Source: an uncultured bacterium (lineage in GTDB: Bacteria > Desulfobacterota > Desulfobulbia > Desulfobulbales > Desulfobulbaceae). Taken from it: DNA of 5,894 nt. A model generated the notes under the pieces. The model was not told the DNA's origin. It saw only the letters and a list, made by a program, of their open reading frames with translations, and did no database searches. The position numbers and the translations under genes are program-made. Position 1 is the first letter of the stretch, and each line of letters opens with the position of its first letter. Positions 1 through 5,894 of the stretch are shown piece by piece. Location: NCBI GenBank assembly GCA_903896915.1, contig CAITZN010000534.1, positions 1 to 5,894 of the forward strand. Reading direction: 5' to 3'.

Positions 1-2430
1 GGAATCGAATGTGCCTTCGACCATCACAGCCAGCAACTGCCGGCTAGTATCCTGGCCCCGAGAAAATCCATACTCGCCGTAACGGTTAAAATCCGGCTGA
101 ATGGTCAGGGACTCGGAAAGCCATGATCCTTTTGAACTCTCCAGCAATTGGACCACCTTCCGCTCGGTATTTTTGCTCGTATCGATACTGATGGGCGAGG
201 CCCAAGTCATCGACAGCTGGTCGATCCCGGTGATCAGACCACTGGTGCGGTCCATGCCGTCACCGCGGATATCGACAAAATAGGGATAGCTGAGCAGATG
301 GGTTTCCTGGACAGTATAGCCACCGCCAGCCTGCCGCTCCACCGGGACCGGGAAGGCGGCATTCTGCGGATCAAGAACCATAGAGGGAGCCAGAGAGAGG
401 CCATACCCTGCCAGCCACTCGGCAAGACCGCTTTTCTTCTCCCTGACATCCAGTTTTCCCTGGAGATTGACATCAAAGGGCGAGGTCGCCAGCACCACGG
501 TTCCCCCCTGCATCAGAAACTGATCGACGGCGAACAGTTGTTTTTCTTGCAGGTTCTCAGGTGCAACCAGCACCAGGATATCCGCCTCAGGATCGACCTG
601 ACCATTGCTCAGGTCAACCGGTTTGACGCGATGTTCCTGCTCGGCAAAGCGGGTGAGCAGCTGGAAGGTCTTACCCTGCCCTGCCAAGCCGAATTGATCC
701 ATAGACGGGTTACCCGAGGGGGTGTAGAGCGCGATCGTCTTCAGCATCCCCTTGGAAAACCGCTTCAGAGAGGCTTCAATGGCCGTCTTCAAAGAATTCT
801 TTTCCAGGTCCGCTGGCAGTGCCACCTGCACCACCTGGCCGCCACTTTCCAGGGTCATGTAAAACCAGAAGGTCGCAGAGGACGACAAGCCAGCCACCAT
901 GGGCTGCATGCCGTATTCTTTGGTCAAACGAGCGGCGAGTGCTCCGCCATCTGCCTCTGGTTCGGCAAAGCTGAAGGAAAATTTGTCGCCACCCTGCTGC
1001 TGGAGTTCCTGCAATACAGCCGCACAGTTTTGTTTCAACCCCACCAACGGTTGCGGCAACCGGCTATCGTTTGAGAAATAGCCGTGAAAAACTACGGGAG
1101 CGGCAATGCCGGAAAAGAGATTGCCGCCGCCCTGATAACTGTACAACACCTTCTTGATCGCCCTGGTGATGTCGTGTTCCGGATTGCGTAGTGCAACCTC
1201 CATCTTGACGTCGCTCTCGCTCTTGACCTCTATCAGCTCCTGAAATCCGAGGGTGACAAACTCATCCCCATATTTGATCAGGATATCGAAATAGGAGTTG
1301 GTAACCGCAGCCTGATACCGGGATGCGGTCTGGAAGGGGACCGGGCGAATGCCGAATTTCTCGCCAGCCTCCTGCTCCACCTCGGGTTTTTCGAGAGGAT
1401 CGACAAATTCGACCTTGACCCGGCCGTTCCCGGCCACCTCAAACTCCCGGAGCAAATCTCGAAGTTGTGGTTGCAGAGGGGCAAGTAGCGGATGGGTTTG
1501 CGCGGAAAAATACCCCCGAATCAGGAGTGGCTCCTGTAACCTGGACAAATAGGAACGGGTCGCAGGTGAGATCGAATACATCCGCCCTGCAGTTAGGTCC
1601 GTGCGCAGCGTGCCGATAGGAGCGAGCCAGAGGTTGGTGAGCAGAAAATTGAGCATCAGGAGAAAAGTCAACACCCCCCAGCGCCGGTGCACTGGATTCA
1701 CAGGGTTGCCTGCCCAGCGTTGACGTTCCAGGCTGTAGACATTGAGCGTCAAGAAAACACCGACCAGGCTCAACGAATAGATGAGGTCACGGAGATCGAT
1801 GACCCCACGGGTAATGGACGCAAACCGGGAACCGGCGCCTAGCAGTTTGAGCAGTTCCCCGCCCCGATTGCCGAACAAGCCGGTCAGGGTATCGGAGCCC
1901 AGCAGGTAGAGCGCGCTGCAGGCCAGTGTCGTCACAATGAGGCTGACAATCTGGCTGTTGCATTGGGCACTGACACAAAGACCGATAGCAATATAGGCCC
2001 CGGCGAGAAAAAGGCTGGCCAAATATCCACCCAATACAGGCCCCCAATCGAGCTGGCCGAGCACGCTGACCGTTAGCGGCAGCGGCAGGGTCAACGAGAG
2101 ACCGATGCCAACCAGCGTAAGGCAGGCAATAAATTTTCCGCCCACCAACACCGGCAGGCTGACCGGTGCGGTCAGCAGCGCTTCCAGGGTTCCGGCCCGG
2201 TGTTCCTCGGACCAGCCCCGCATGGTGATCGCCGCGGCTAGAAAGATCAGCAAAAGCGGCATCCACTCGAACATGGGGCGGACATCGGCAATATTACGGC
2301 TGAAAAAAGTCTCGACCCAGAAAAAGATGAAAAGGGTGGCCGCCAAAAAAGCGCCGAAAAAGATGAACGCCGCGGGAGTAGCAAAGAAAACGGCCAGTTC
2401 TCTCCGGGCAACTTTGCGCAGAGTGTTCAT
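1..2430 (-). CDS. ABC-2 permease fused to a GldG-type periplasmic domain (partial, 3' end outside window)
   Basis: One uninterrupted minus-strand frame of 810 codons runs from ATG at 2430 to the left edge without a stop. Residues 1-230 are an ABC-2 type permease with six hydrophobic segments (about 12-36, 56-70, 99-121, 131-152, 160-178, 213-230), the family motif WSEEHRAGTLEALLTAPV at 73-90, and a typical RGVIDLRDLIYSLS stretch near 208-221. A basic loop (LERQRWAGNPVNPVHRR) and a seventh helix (251-270) follow. Residues 271-810 match the GldG / ABC_transp_aux pattern: DLTAGRMYSISPATRSYL, then EFVDPLEKPE, then DILVLVAP and FLMQGGTVVLATSPFD. The positive-inside rule places the basic loop in the cytoplasm and the GldG part in the periplasm. 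GldG proteins usually end in another helix, which would lie off the window. The start has a GGGAG ribosome site six bases upstream and overlaps the ATPase stop. In gliding Bacteroidetes these are separate gldF and gldG genes. The substrate is unknown. Family assignment is firm, role is inferred. Confidence 0.92.
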   Translation of the reverse strand, partial: MNTLRKVARRELAVFFATPAAFIFFGAFLAATLFIFFWVETFFSRNIADVRPMFEWMPLLLIFLAAAITMRGWSEEHRAGTLEALLTAPVSLPVLVGGKFIACLTLVGIGLSLTLPLPLTVSVLGQLDWGPVLGGYLASLFLAGAYIAIGLCVSAQCNSQIVSLIVTTLACSALYLLGSDTLTGLFGNRGGELLKLLGAGSRFASITRGVIDLRDLIYSLSLVGVFLTLNVYSLERQRWAGNPVNPVHRRWGVLTFLLMLNFLLTNLWLAPIGTLRTDLTAGRMYSISPATRSYLSRLQEPLLIRGYFSAQTHPLLAPLQPQLRDLLREFEVAGNGRVKVEFVDPLEKPEVEQEAGEKFGIRPVPFQTASRYQAAVTNSYFDILIKYGDEFVTLGFQELIEVKSESDVKMEVALRNPEHDITRAIKKVLYSYQGGGNLFSGIAAPVVFHGYFSNDSRLPQPLVGLKQNCAAVLQELQQQGGDKFSFSFAEPEADGGALAARLTKEYGMQPMVAGLSSSATFWFYMTLESGGQVVQVALPADLEKNSLKTAIEASLKRFSKGMLKTIALYTPSGNPSMDQFGLAGQGKTFQLLTRFAEQEHRVKPVDLSNGQVDPEADILVLVAPENLQEKQLFAVDQFLMQGGTVVLATSPFDVNLQGKLDVREKKSGLAEWLAGYGLSLAPSMVLDPQNAAFPVPVERQAGGGYTVQETHLLSYPYFVDIRGDGMDRTSGLITGIDQLSMTWASPISIDTSKNTERKVVQLLESSKGSWLSESLTIQPDFNRYGEYGFSRGQDTSRQLLAVMVEGTFDS

Positions 2431-3359
2431 TGTTCTCTCCCAGCATCCATGTTGATTTCACTGAATAGTTTCTCGAGATTGCGCGACTCTGGCTCGAGGC
2501 CGTAGAGGTTCCAGCCTCTGCCGATCACTGCGGCGGCGACTGTCGGAGCCAGTTCCCTGGCGGGTTGCAGACCGGAAAGGGCGAAACAGGAACGACCGTT
2601 GTCCGTGGGCAGACAATCAACACGGGTAATTCCGTCCATCCCTCGAAAACAGGCGGCTGCCTCTTCCTGGTCCTCAATCGTCACCAACAACCGCTGTCCG
2701 GAACTGAGTTCAGCAAGGCTTGCGTCCAAGGCTTTACGGCCGTGCTGGATGATGATCACCCGATCGCAGACAGCCTGCACCTCCTGGAGGATATGGGTTG
2801 AGATGATGATGGTCGCTTCCTTGGCCAACTCCTTGATAAGAGAGCGCATGTGCTGGATTTGGGTGGGATCGAGCCCGTTGGTCGGTTCGTCGAGGATAAC
2901 GATCCGTGGTCGATGGAGGATTGCCTGGGCCACACCGACCCGCTGGCGATAGCCACGAGAAAGGGTCCCTATCGATTGGGTCGCCTTATCCATGAGCGAG
3001 GTCCGTTCCAGGGTTTCTCGCAGCAGCGTCCCTACCCTGTCGGCAGGCACCCCGTGCAGGGTAGCGTGGTATTCGAGGTAGCCGGCAACCGTCATCTCCA
3101 GATAGACAGGGCAATTTTCCGGGAGGTATCCGATCATAGCCTGAATCGCAGAACGGTCATTGGCCATTTCCAGTTGATCGATGGTGATGGTGCCTTCGGT
3201 TGGCTCCAAAAAACCGGTCAGCATCTTCATGATTGTGGTTTTACCGGCACCGTTGTGACCAAGCAGACCGACAATCTCACCGGGTTCAATCGTAAACGTA
3301 ACATTATCGACCGCTATATGCGGCCCATAGGTCCTGGTTAAATTTTGGACATGGATCAT
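2427..3359 (-). CDS. ABC transporter ATP-binding protein, GldA / ABC-2 type
   Basis: This 310-residue cytoplasmic ATPase energises the permease encoded directly after it. Visible motifs are Walker A GHNGAGKTT (34-42), the Q-loop region GYLPENCPVY (77-86), signature LSRGYRQRV (133-141), Walker B RIVILDEP (152-159) with D-loop NGLDP, and the switch histidine in STHIL (H189). The Q-loop glutamine is replaced by the PEN form, which is usual in GldA-like ATPases. The C-terminal 100 residues form the accessory region of ABC-2 ATPases, ending in a typical LYGLEPESRNLEKLFSEI helix. The chosen ATG at 3359 begins the conserved MIHVQNLTRTYG strand and has AGGAG seven bases upstream. A longer reading from GTG at 3431 adds 24 residues without family resemblance and is not preferred. 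The stop overlaps the next start as ATGA, which points to translational coupling. The exported or extracted substrate cannot be told from sequence. Confidence 0.95.
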   Translation of the reverse strand: MIHVQNLTRTYGPHIAVDNVTFTIEPGEIVGLLGHNGAGKTTIMKMLTGFLEPTEGTITIDQLEMANDRSAIQAMIGYLPENCPVYLEMTVAGYLEYHATLHGVPADRVGTLLRETLERTSLMDKATQSIGTLSRGYRQRVGVAQAILHRPRIVILDEPTNGLDPTQIQHMRSLIKELAKEATIIISTHILQEVQAVCDRVIIIQHGRKALDASLAELSSGQRLLVTIEDQEEAAACFRGMDGITRVDCLPTDNGRSCFALSGLQPARELAPTVAAAVIGRGWNLYGLEPESRNLEKLFSEINMDAGREQ

Positions 3360-3366
3360 GGACAAT

Positions 3367-3371
3367 CTCCT
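3367..3371 (-). promoter_or_regulatory. Ribosome binding site that fixes the ATPase start
   Basis: On the minus strand AGGAG lies seven bases before the ATG at 3359. It supports this start over the in-frame GTG at 3431. Confidence 0.75.
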
Positions 3372-3387
3372 GATAAATACAGAGCAA

Positions 3388-3403
3388 CCATTAGAAACAA
3401 TGG
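3388..3403 (-). other. Small inverted repeat in the leader of the ABC operon
   Basis: CCATT and AATGG are separated by six bases and could form a 5 bp hairpin (6 bp with a G-U pair) in the 5' leader, about 28 bases before the ATPase start. A second short dyad, CGTG-TG-CACG, lies at 3407-3416. Either could be an operator half-site pair or chance. No known riboswitch or regulator site is recognised. Confidence 0.25.
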
Positions 3404-3446
3404 CAACGTGTGCACGGGAAGCCGCAAGCACTGACTCAAGGCGAAA

Positions 3447-3474
3447 ACCATAAATCAGCAGGGCCGGTTGTCAA
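3447..3474 (-). promoter_or_regulatory. Probable sigma70-type promoter of the ABC transporter operon
   Basis: Read on the minus strand, a perfect -35 box TTGACA (3474-3469) is followed after 16 bases by TATGGT (3452-3447), four of six matches to TATAAT. Transcription would begin near 3440, giving a leader of about 80 bases before the ATPase ATG. The position, between the yaiI-like stop and the ABC operon, suits an independent promoter. It is a motif match only. Confidence 0.55.
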
Positions 3475-3502
3475 GCAGGACCGTGCTACATTGAACAAAA
3501 GG

Positions 3503-3535
3503 AAAACAGGACGGGGGGAGCGTTATCGGTCGCTC
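3503..3535 (-). terminator. Possible weak terminator after the yaiI-like gene
   Basis: GAGCG (3535-3531) and CGCTC (3522-3518) flank an eight-base loop that contains the TAA stop. A pyrimidine-rich run with TTTT follows on the minus strand. The stem is only 5 bp and a C-rich stretch separates it from the T-rich part, so this is a poor intrinsic terminator at best. Confidence 0.25.
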
Positions 3536-3984
3536 TTTCGGAAATGCTGGGACAAAAAGCGATCCAACTGATTGGCGAACAGTTGCCGGTCGTTCTGACT
3601 AAAGGAAGCCGGACCGCCCGTTTCTACGCCGCTGGCCCGCAGGATATCCATGAAATCCCGCATATTGAGCCGAGCACGGACATTTTCCGTGGTGTACAGT
3701 TCGCCGCGTGGATTGAGACCATAACCTCCCTTGGCGATGACGAGAGCAGCCAGGGGGATATCGGCGGTGATCACCAGATCCCCAACAGTCAACCGTTTGA
3801 CGATTTCATTATCAGCTACATCAAATCCGCTTGCAACCCGCAGTGATCGTATGTTTTTAAGTCGCGGGGTGGCGAGCGGCTGGTTGGCGACCAGCGTCAT
3901 GGCGACTCCTGTGCGCTCGGCCGCACGAAAGAGGATTTCTTTGATCACCTTGGGACAGGCATCCGCATCGACCCAGATATGCAC
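3523..3984 (-). CDS. yaiI: UPF0178 (DUF188) family protein, YaiI/YqxD-like
   Basis: A complete 153-residue soluble protein of the usual family length, without signal peptide or membrane segment. Family hallmarks in order: VDADACP at 5-11, FDVADNEIV at 54-62, [12 protein letters not shown] at 68-79, LNPRGELYT at 90-98, and [19 protein letters not shown] at 123-141. The conserved aspartates at 6, 8, 58 and 75 resemble the acidic cluster of PIN/NYN-like nuclease folds, but no activity is established for this family to my knowledge, so the function stays unknown. Translation starts with GTG at 3984. Three consecutive in-frame TAA codons lie just upstream (3994-4002), so no longer version is possible. 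An AAGGGG ribosome site sits five bases before the GTG. It is separated from the MCP by a strong terminator and from the ABC operon by a promoter, so it is probably monocistronic. Confidence 0.93.
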   Translation of the reverse strand: MHIWVDADACPKVIKEILFRAAERTGVAMTLVANQPLATPRLKNIRSLRVASGFDVADNEIVKRLTVGDLVITADIPLAALVIAKGGYGLNPRGELYTTENVRARLNMRDFMDILRASGVETGGPASFSQNDRQLFANQLDRFLSQHFRKSDR

Positions 3985-3989
3985 ATATT

Positions 3990-3995
3990 CCCCTT
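3990..3995 (-). promoter_or_regulatory. Ribosome binding site for the GTG start of the yaiI-like gene
   Basis: AAGGGG on the minus strand lies five bases before the GTG at 3984. It overlaps the last of three in-frame TAA codons. An out-of-frame ATG at 3986 overlaps the GTG (ATGTG) and would encode only 13 codons before a stop. Confidence 0.55.
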
Positions 3996-4011
3996 ATTAT
4001 TAGGTGTTGGA

Positions 4012-4025
4012 CACTCAGCAGAGTG
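4012..4025 (-). other. Short perfect hairpin upstream of the yaiI-like gene
   Basis: CACTC and GAGTG flank a four-base loop, between the MCP terminator and the yaiI-like gene. An AT-rich TAATAAT a little downstream (3996-4002) could act as a -10 element, but no convincing -35 box is seen at the right distance. The hairpin could be an operator or chance. Confidence 0.2.
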
Positions 4026-4037
4026 GCACCGCTTGAT

Positions 4038-4081
4038 AAAAAACGTACGGGGAGGCAGAGCTTTTCACTCTCCTCCCCGCA
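4038..4081 (-). terminator. Rho-independent terminator of the MCP gene
   Basis: On the minus strand a 10 bp outer stem (bases 4081-4072 with 4055-4046, GC-rich GGGGAGG/CCTCCCC core and one G-U pair) is extended by an inner AGAG/CTCT stem after a one-base bulge, with loop TGAAAAG. Two bases later comes a run of six T (4043-4038). It lies about 55 bases after the MCP stop. There is no T-run on the other side, so it acts only on minus-strand transcripts. A smaller AGGGG/CCCCT hairpin at 4098-4113 precedes it. Confidence 0.88.
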
Positions 4082-4135
4082 ACGATGGAGCCTGTTCAGG
4101 GGTTCTGGCCCCTTCCTTTTAAAAAATGCCGGCGA

Positions 4136-5894
4136 TCAGATTTTGAATGTATTGACAATGTCGCGCAATTCATTCGCGAGCCCCTGCAGTTTATCGGCAC
4201 TCGACTTGATTTGATTACTACTGCCTGAAATTTCATTGGAAGCGACATTCACCCCAGCAATATCCTGGGTGATACTACCTGCCACAGCCGAACTTTGGCT
4301 GACATTTTCATTGACCTCACCCAATCCCATTGAAGCTTGGGCAATGTTGGTGGCAATTTCCTCGGTAGCAGCCGACTGTTCGCCGACAGAAATGGAGATA
4401 GTGGACACAATCTCGTTGACACTGTTGATAATTTTCGAGATTTGATTAATTTCATCCACCGTCGATTTGGTTGTTCCCTGCACACCTTCAATCTGGCTTT
4501 TGATATTCATAGTGGCGGCTGCTGTCTGCTTTGCCAACTCCTTGATCTCATTGGCAACAACAGCAAACCCCTTGCCTGCCTCACCAGCCCTGGCGGCTTC
4601 GATGGTGGCGTTAAGGGCCAGCAGGTTGGTTTGTTCTGATATTTCAGTGATCGTCTCAGTCACCTTACTGATGGCCAGGGCAGCCTTACCCAGTTCAGCC
4701 ATCTTGTCCGAAGTGTTGGCAGCTTGTATAACCGCCTTTTCAGAAATCAAACGGGCTTGTTCTGCATTCTGGGCAATCTGAGAAATGGTAGAGGTCATTT
4801 CTTCAGCTGCACTGGCTACCATAGAGGTATTGGTAGTGGACTGTTCCATTGCTGCAGCCACGCCATTGAGGTTAGCGCTCATTTCCTCCGCTGCGGTGGC
4901 CACATTATTGGCCCTACACGAGGTGTCTTCGGCATTTTTCGTTAAAGCAACTGCGATGCCTGAAAGTTCACTGATCGATACATTTACCTGTTTGGTATTA
5001 TCACTGATGTTACCAATAATTTTTTGCAATTTTTCAATAAAGATGTTGAACCATTTGGCGAGTTCACCGACCTCATCCTTCGAGGTGATGGCAAGCCGCA
5101 TGGTCAAATCACCTTCGCCCTGAGCAATATCCTTGAGACTCTCAACTGCTTTGTTGATCGGTTTGGTGATGGAAGATGCCGCAAAAAAGACAACCAGGCC
5201 GGTAAGCACGATCGAAATAAAAGTGACCAGCGCGGTGGCGTTCCGTAATGAAACAACACTGGCAAGAAATTCACTGGCGTTCTGGGTGGAGGCAACGCTC
5301 CAGCCCTTCTGCTTAACTGGTGCAAAGCCTGCAGCCTTATCAATATCCTTGTATACATAGGATTCGGCCCCGGTTTGACCGGCCATCATCGCCTTGTTAA
5401 TGCCTTCCATACCTTTCAGGGTTTTAAGGTCAAGCTGCATGACATTTTTAGCATCCGGATGAGCAATAATGATGCCATTGGAATTTGCCATAAAACAATA
5501 TCCGGTTTCACCAATCTTTTTCTTAACGACAGGATCGGTGAGGACAGAAGCTTTCAAGAAGGCGCCAAAGACACCAAGAAAGTTACCGTTACTGGCAAAG
5601 ACGGGGCCGCAGAAAAATAAAACAGGCTCATTGGTTGCTTTGGAACGAATAATATCGCCGCTGACTGTTTTCTTGGTGGTTTTGGCTTCCTGGAAGACTG
5701 GGTTTTGGGCAATATCAAGACCTTTTAATTCATCACTCGCAACGGCCGCATCCGCATAGATGGTGCCATTGGCATCGGTCAGGAAAATCGCAGTATAATT
5801 TGTTTTCAACAATTCAAAGCGTTTTTTCAGATCCTGACGGATCACCTCAACTGCCTCGGCGGCACCTTCGACACCTTTAGCACCGACAGCCTCA
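4136..5894 (-). CDS. Methyl-accepting chemotaxis protein with periplasmic Cache sensor (partial, 5' end outside window)
   Basis: A minus-strand frame enters from the right edge and ends with TGA at 4136, giving 585 visible codons. Numbering from the internal GTG at 5845, the visible part starts inside a double-Cache-like periplasmic sensor: a distal module with [13 protein letters not shown] (21-33) to about 101, and a proximal module with [20 protein letters not shown] (112-131) to about 195. Next come a transmembrane helix (204-226), HAMP (about 226-275, with DLTMRL and KDEVGEL), and a long coiled-coil signalling domain. Its hairpin tip, [18 protein letters not shown] (404-421) and [15 protein letters not shown], binds CheA and CheW. 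Likely methylation segments are SAAEEMTS (345-352) and [11 protein letters not shown] (488-498). The protein ends in DIVNTFKI, without the CheR/CheB-binding pentapeptide. The first membrane helix and true start lie outside the window. The ligand is unknown. The GTG at 5845 is not the start because the frame stays open and it falls within the sensor. Confidence 0.95.
   Translation of the reverse strand, partial: EAVGAKGVEGAAEAVEVIRQDLKKRFELLKTNYTAIFLTDANGTIYADAAVASDELKGLDIAQNPVFQEAKTTKKTVSGDIIRSKATNEPVLFFCGPVFASNGNFLGVFGAFLKASVLTDPVVKKKIGETGYCFMANSNGIIIAHPDAKNVMQLDLKTLKGMEGINKAMMAGQTGAESYVYKDIDKAAGFAPVKQKGWSVASTQNASEFLASVVSLRNATALVTFISIVLTGLVVFFAASSITKPINKAVESLKDIAQGEGDLTMRLAITSKDEVGELAKWFNIFIEKLQKIIGNISDNTKQVNVSISELSGIAVALTKNAEDTSCRANNVATAAEEMSANLNGVAAAMEQSTTNTSMVASAAEEMTSTISQIAQNAEQARLISEKAVIQAANTSDKMAELGKAALAISKVTETITEISEQTNLLALNATIEAARAGEAGKGFAVVANEIKELAKQTAAATMNIKSQIEGVQGTTKSTVDEINQISKIINSVNEIVSTISISVGEQSAATEEIATNIAQASMGLGEVNENVSQSSAVAGSITQDIAGVNVASNEISGSSNQIKSSADKLQGLANELRDIVNTFKI

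Noticed and set aside
148..1074. A long plus-strand open frame of 308 codons opposite the GldG part
   Set aside because: It is antisense to a frame with clear GldG family motifs. Its translation is rich in His, Arg and Gln with no recognisable domain, as expected of a shadow in GC-rich coding DNA.
1787..2266. A minus-strand open frame of 159 codons within the permease region
   Set aside because: It is a different frame of the same strand; the overlapping true frame gives a six-helix ABC-2 permease, while this one gives a low-complexity, Arg-rich translation.
2850..3341. Plus-strand open frame of 163 codons opposite the ATPase
   Set aside because: The minus strand encodes all ATPase motifs here, and the plus-strand product has no recognisable domain.
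3360..3431. A 24-residue N-terminal extension of the ATPase from GTG at 3431
   Set aside because: The extension lacks family resemblance, and the ATG at 3359 has a good ribosome site and begins the conserved first strand.
4098..4120. AGGGG/CCCCT hairpin followed by TTTT as a plus-strand terminator
   Set aside because: The stem is 5 bp, and there is no plus-strand gene upstream for it to terminate.
5843..5845. GTG at 5845 as the MCP start
   Set aside because: The frame remains open to the window edge with 16 further codons, and starting here would lack the first membrane helix and part of the sensor.
1..5894. Mobile elements, CRISPR arrays, tRNA or rRNA genes
   Set aside because: No transposase, direct-repeat array, long terminal inverted repeat, or tRNA/rRNA pattern was seen. 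Nearly all of the window is accounted for by coding sequence and short intergenic gaps.

Overview
The window is ordinary bacterial chromosome, read entirely on the minus strand. Counting from the right edge leftwards it holds the 3' part of a methyl-accepting chemotaxis protein (MCP) gene, a complete yaiI/yqxD-family (UPF0178, DUF188) gene, and the start of an ABC transporter operon. That operon has a GldA-type ATPase followed by a single large gene that joins an ABC-2 permease to a GldG-type periplasmic domain. The two outer genes run off the window edges. The ABC-2/GldG fusion, the Cache-type MCP and a GC content in the fifties suggest a Gram-negative bacterium of the former Deltaproteobacteria, perhaps a Desulfobulbales-like sulfur-cycling lineage. 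This is inferred from the style of the proteins, not from a marker gene.

Layout: 1-2430 permease-GldG fusion (810 residues visible, no stop reached); 2427-3359 ATPase, overlapping the fusion gene by 4 nt (ATGA); 3360-3522 intergenic, with a good sigma70-like promoter for the ABC operon; 3523-3984 yaiI-like gene with a GTG start; 3985-4135 intergenic, with a strong rho-independent terminator for the MCP transcript; 4136-5894 MCP (585 codons visible, N-terminus beyond the window).

The ATPase and the fusion protein should form one membrane complex. The ATPase drives the six-helix permease, and a seventh helix carries the GldG-like domain into the periplasm. The substrate is not known. Related gldA/gldF/gldG genes are linked to gliding in Bacteroidetes, but homologues are widespread in bacteria that do not glide, so gliding should not be assumed. 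The MCP and the yaiI gene look like independent neighbours, not members of a shared pathway. No mobile element, CRISPR array, tRNA, rRNA or clearly novel system was found. The most interesting item is the permease-GldG fusion.
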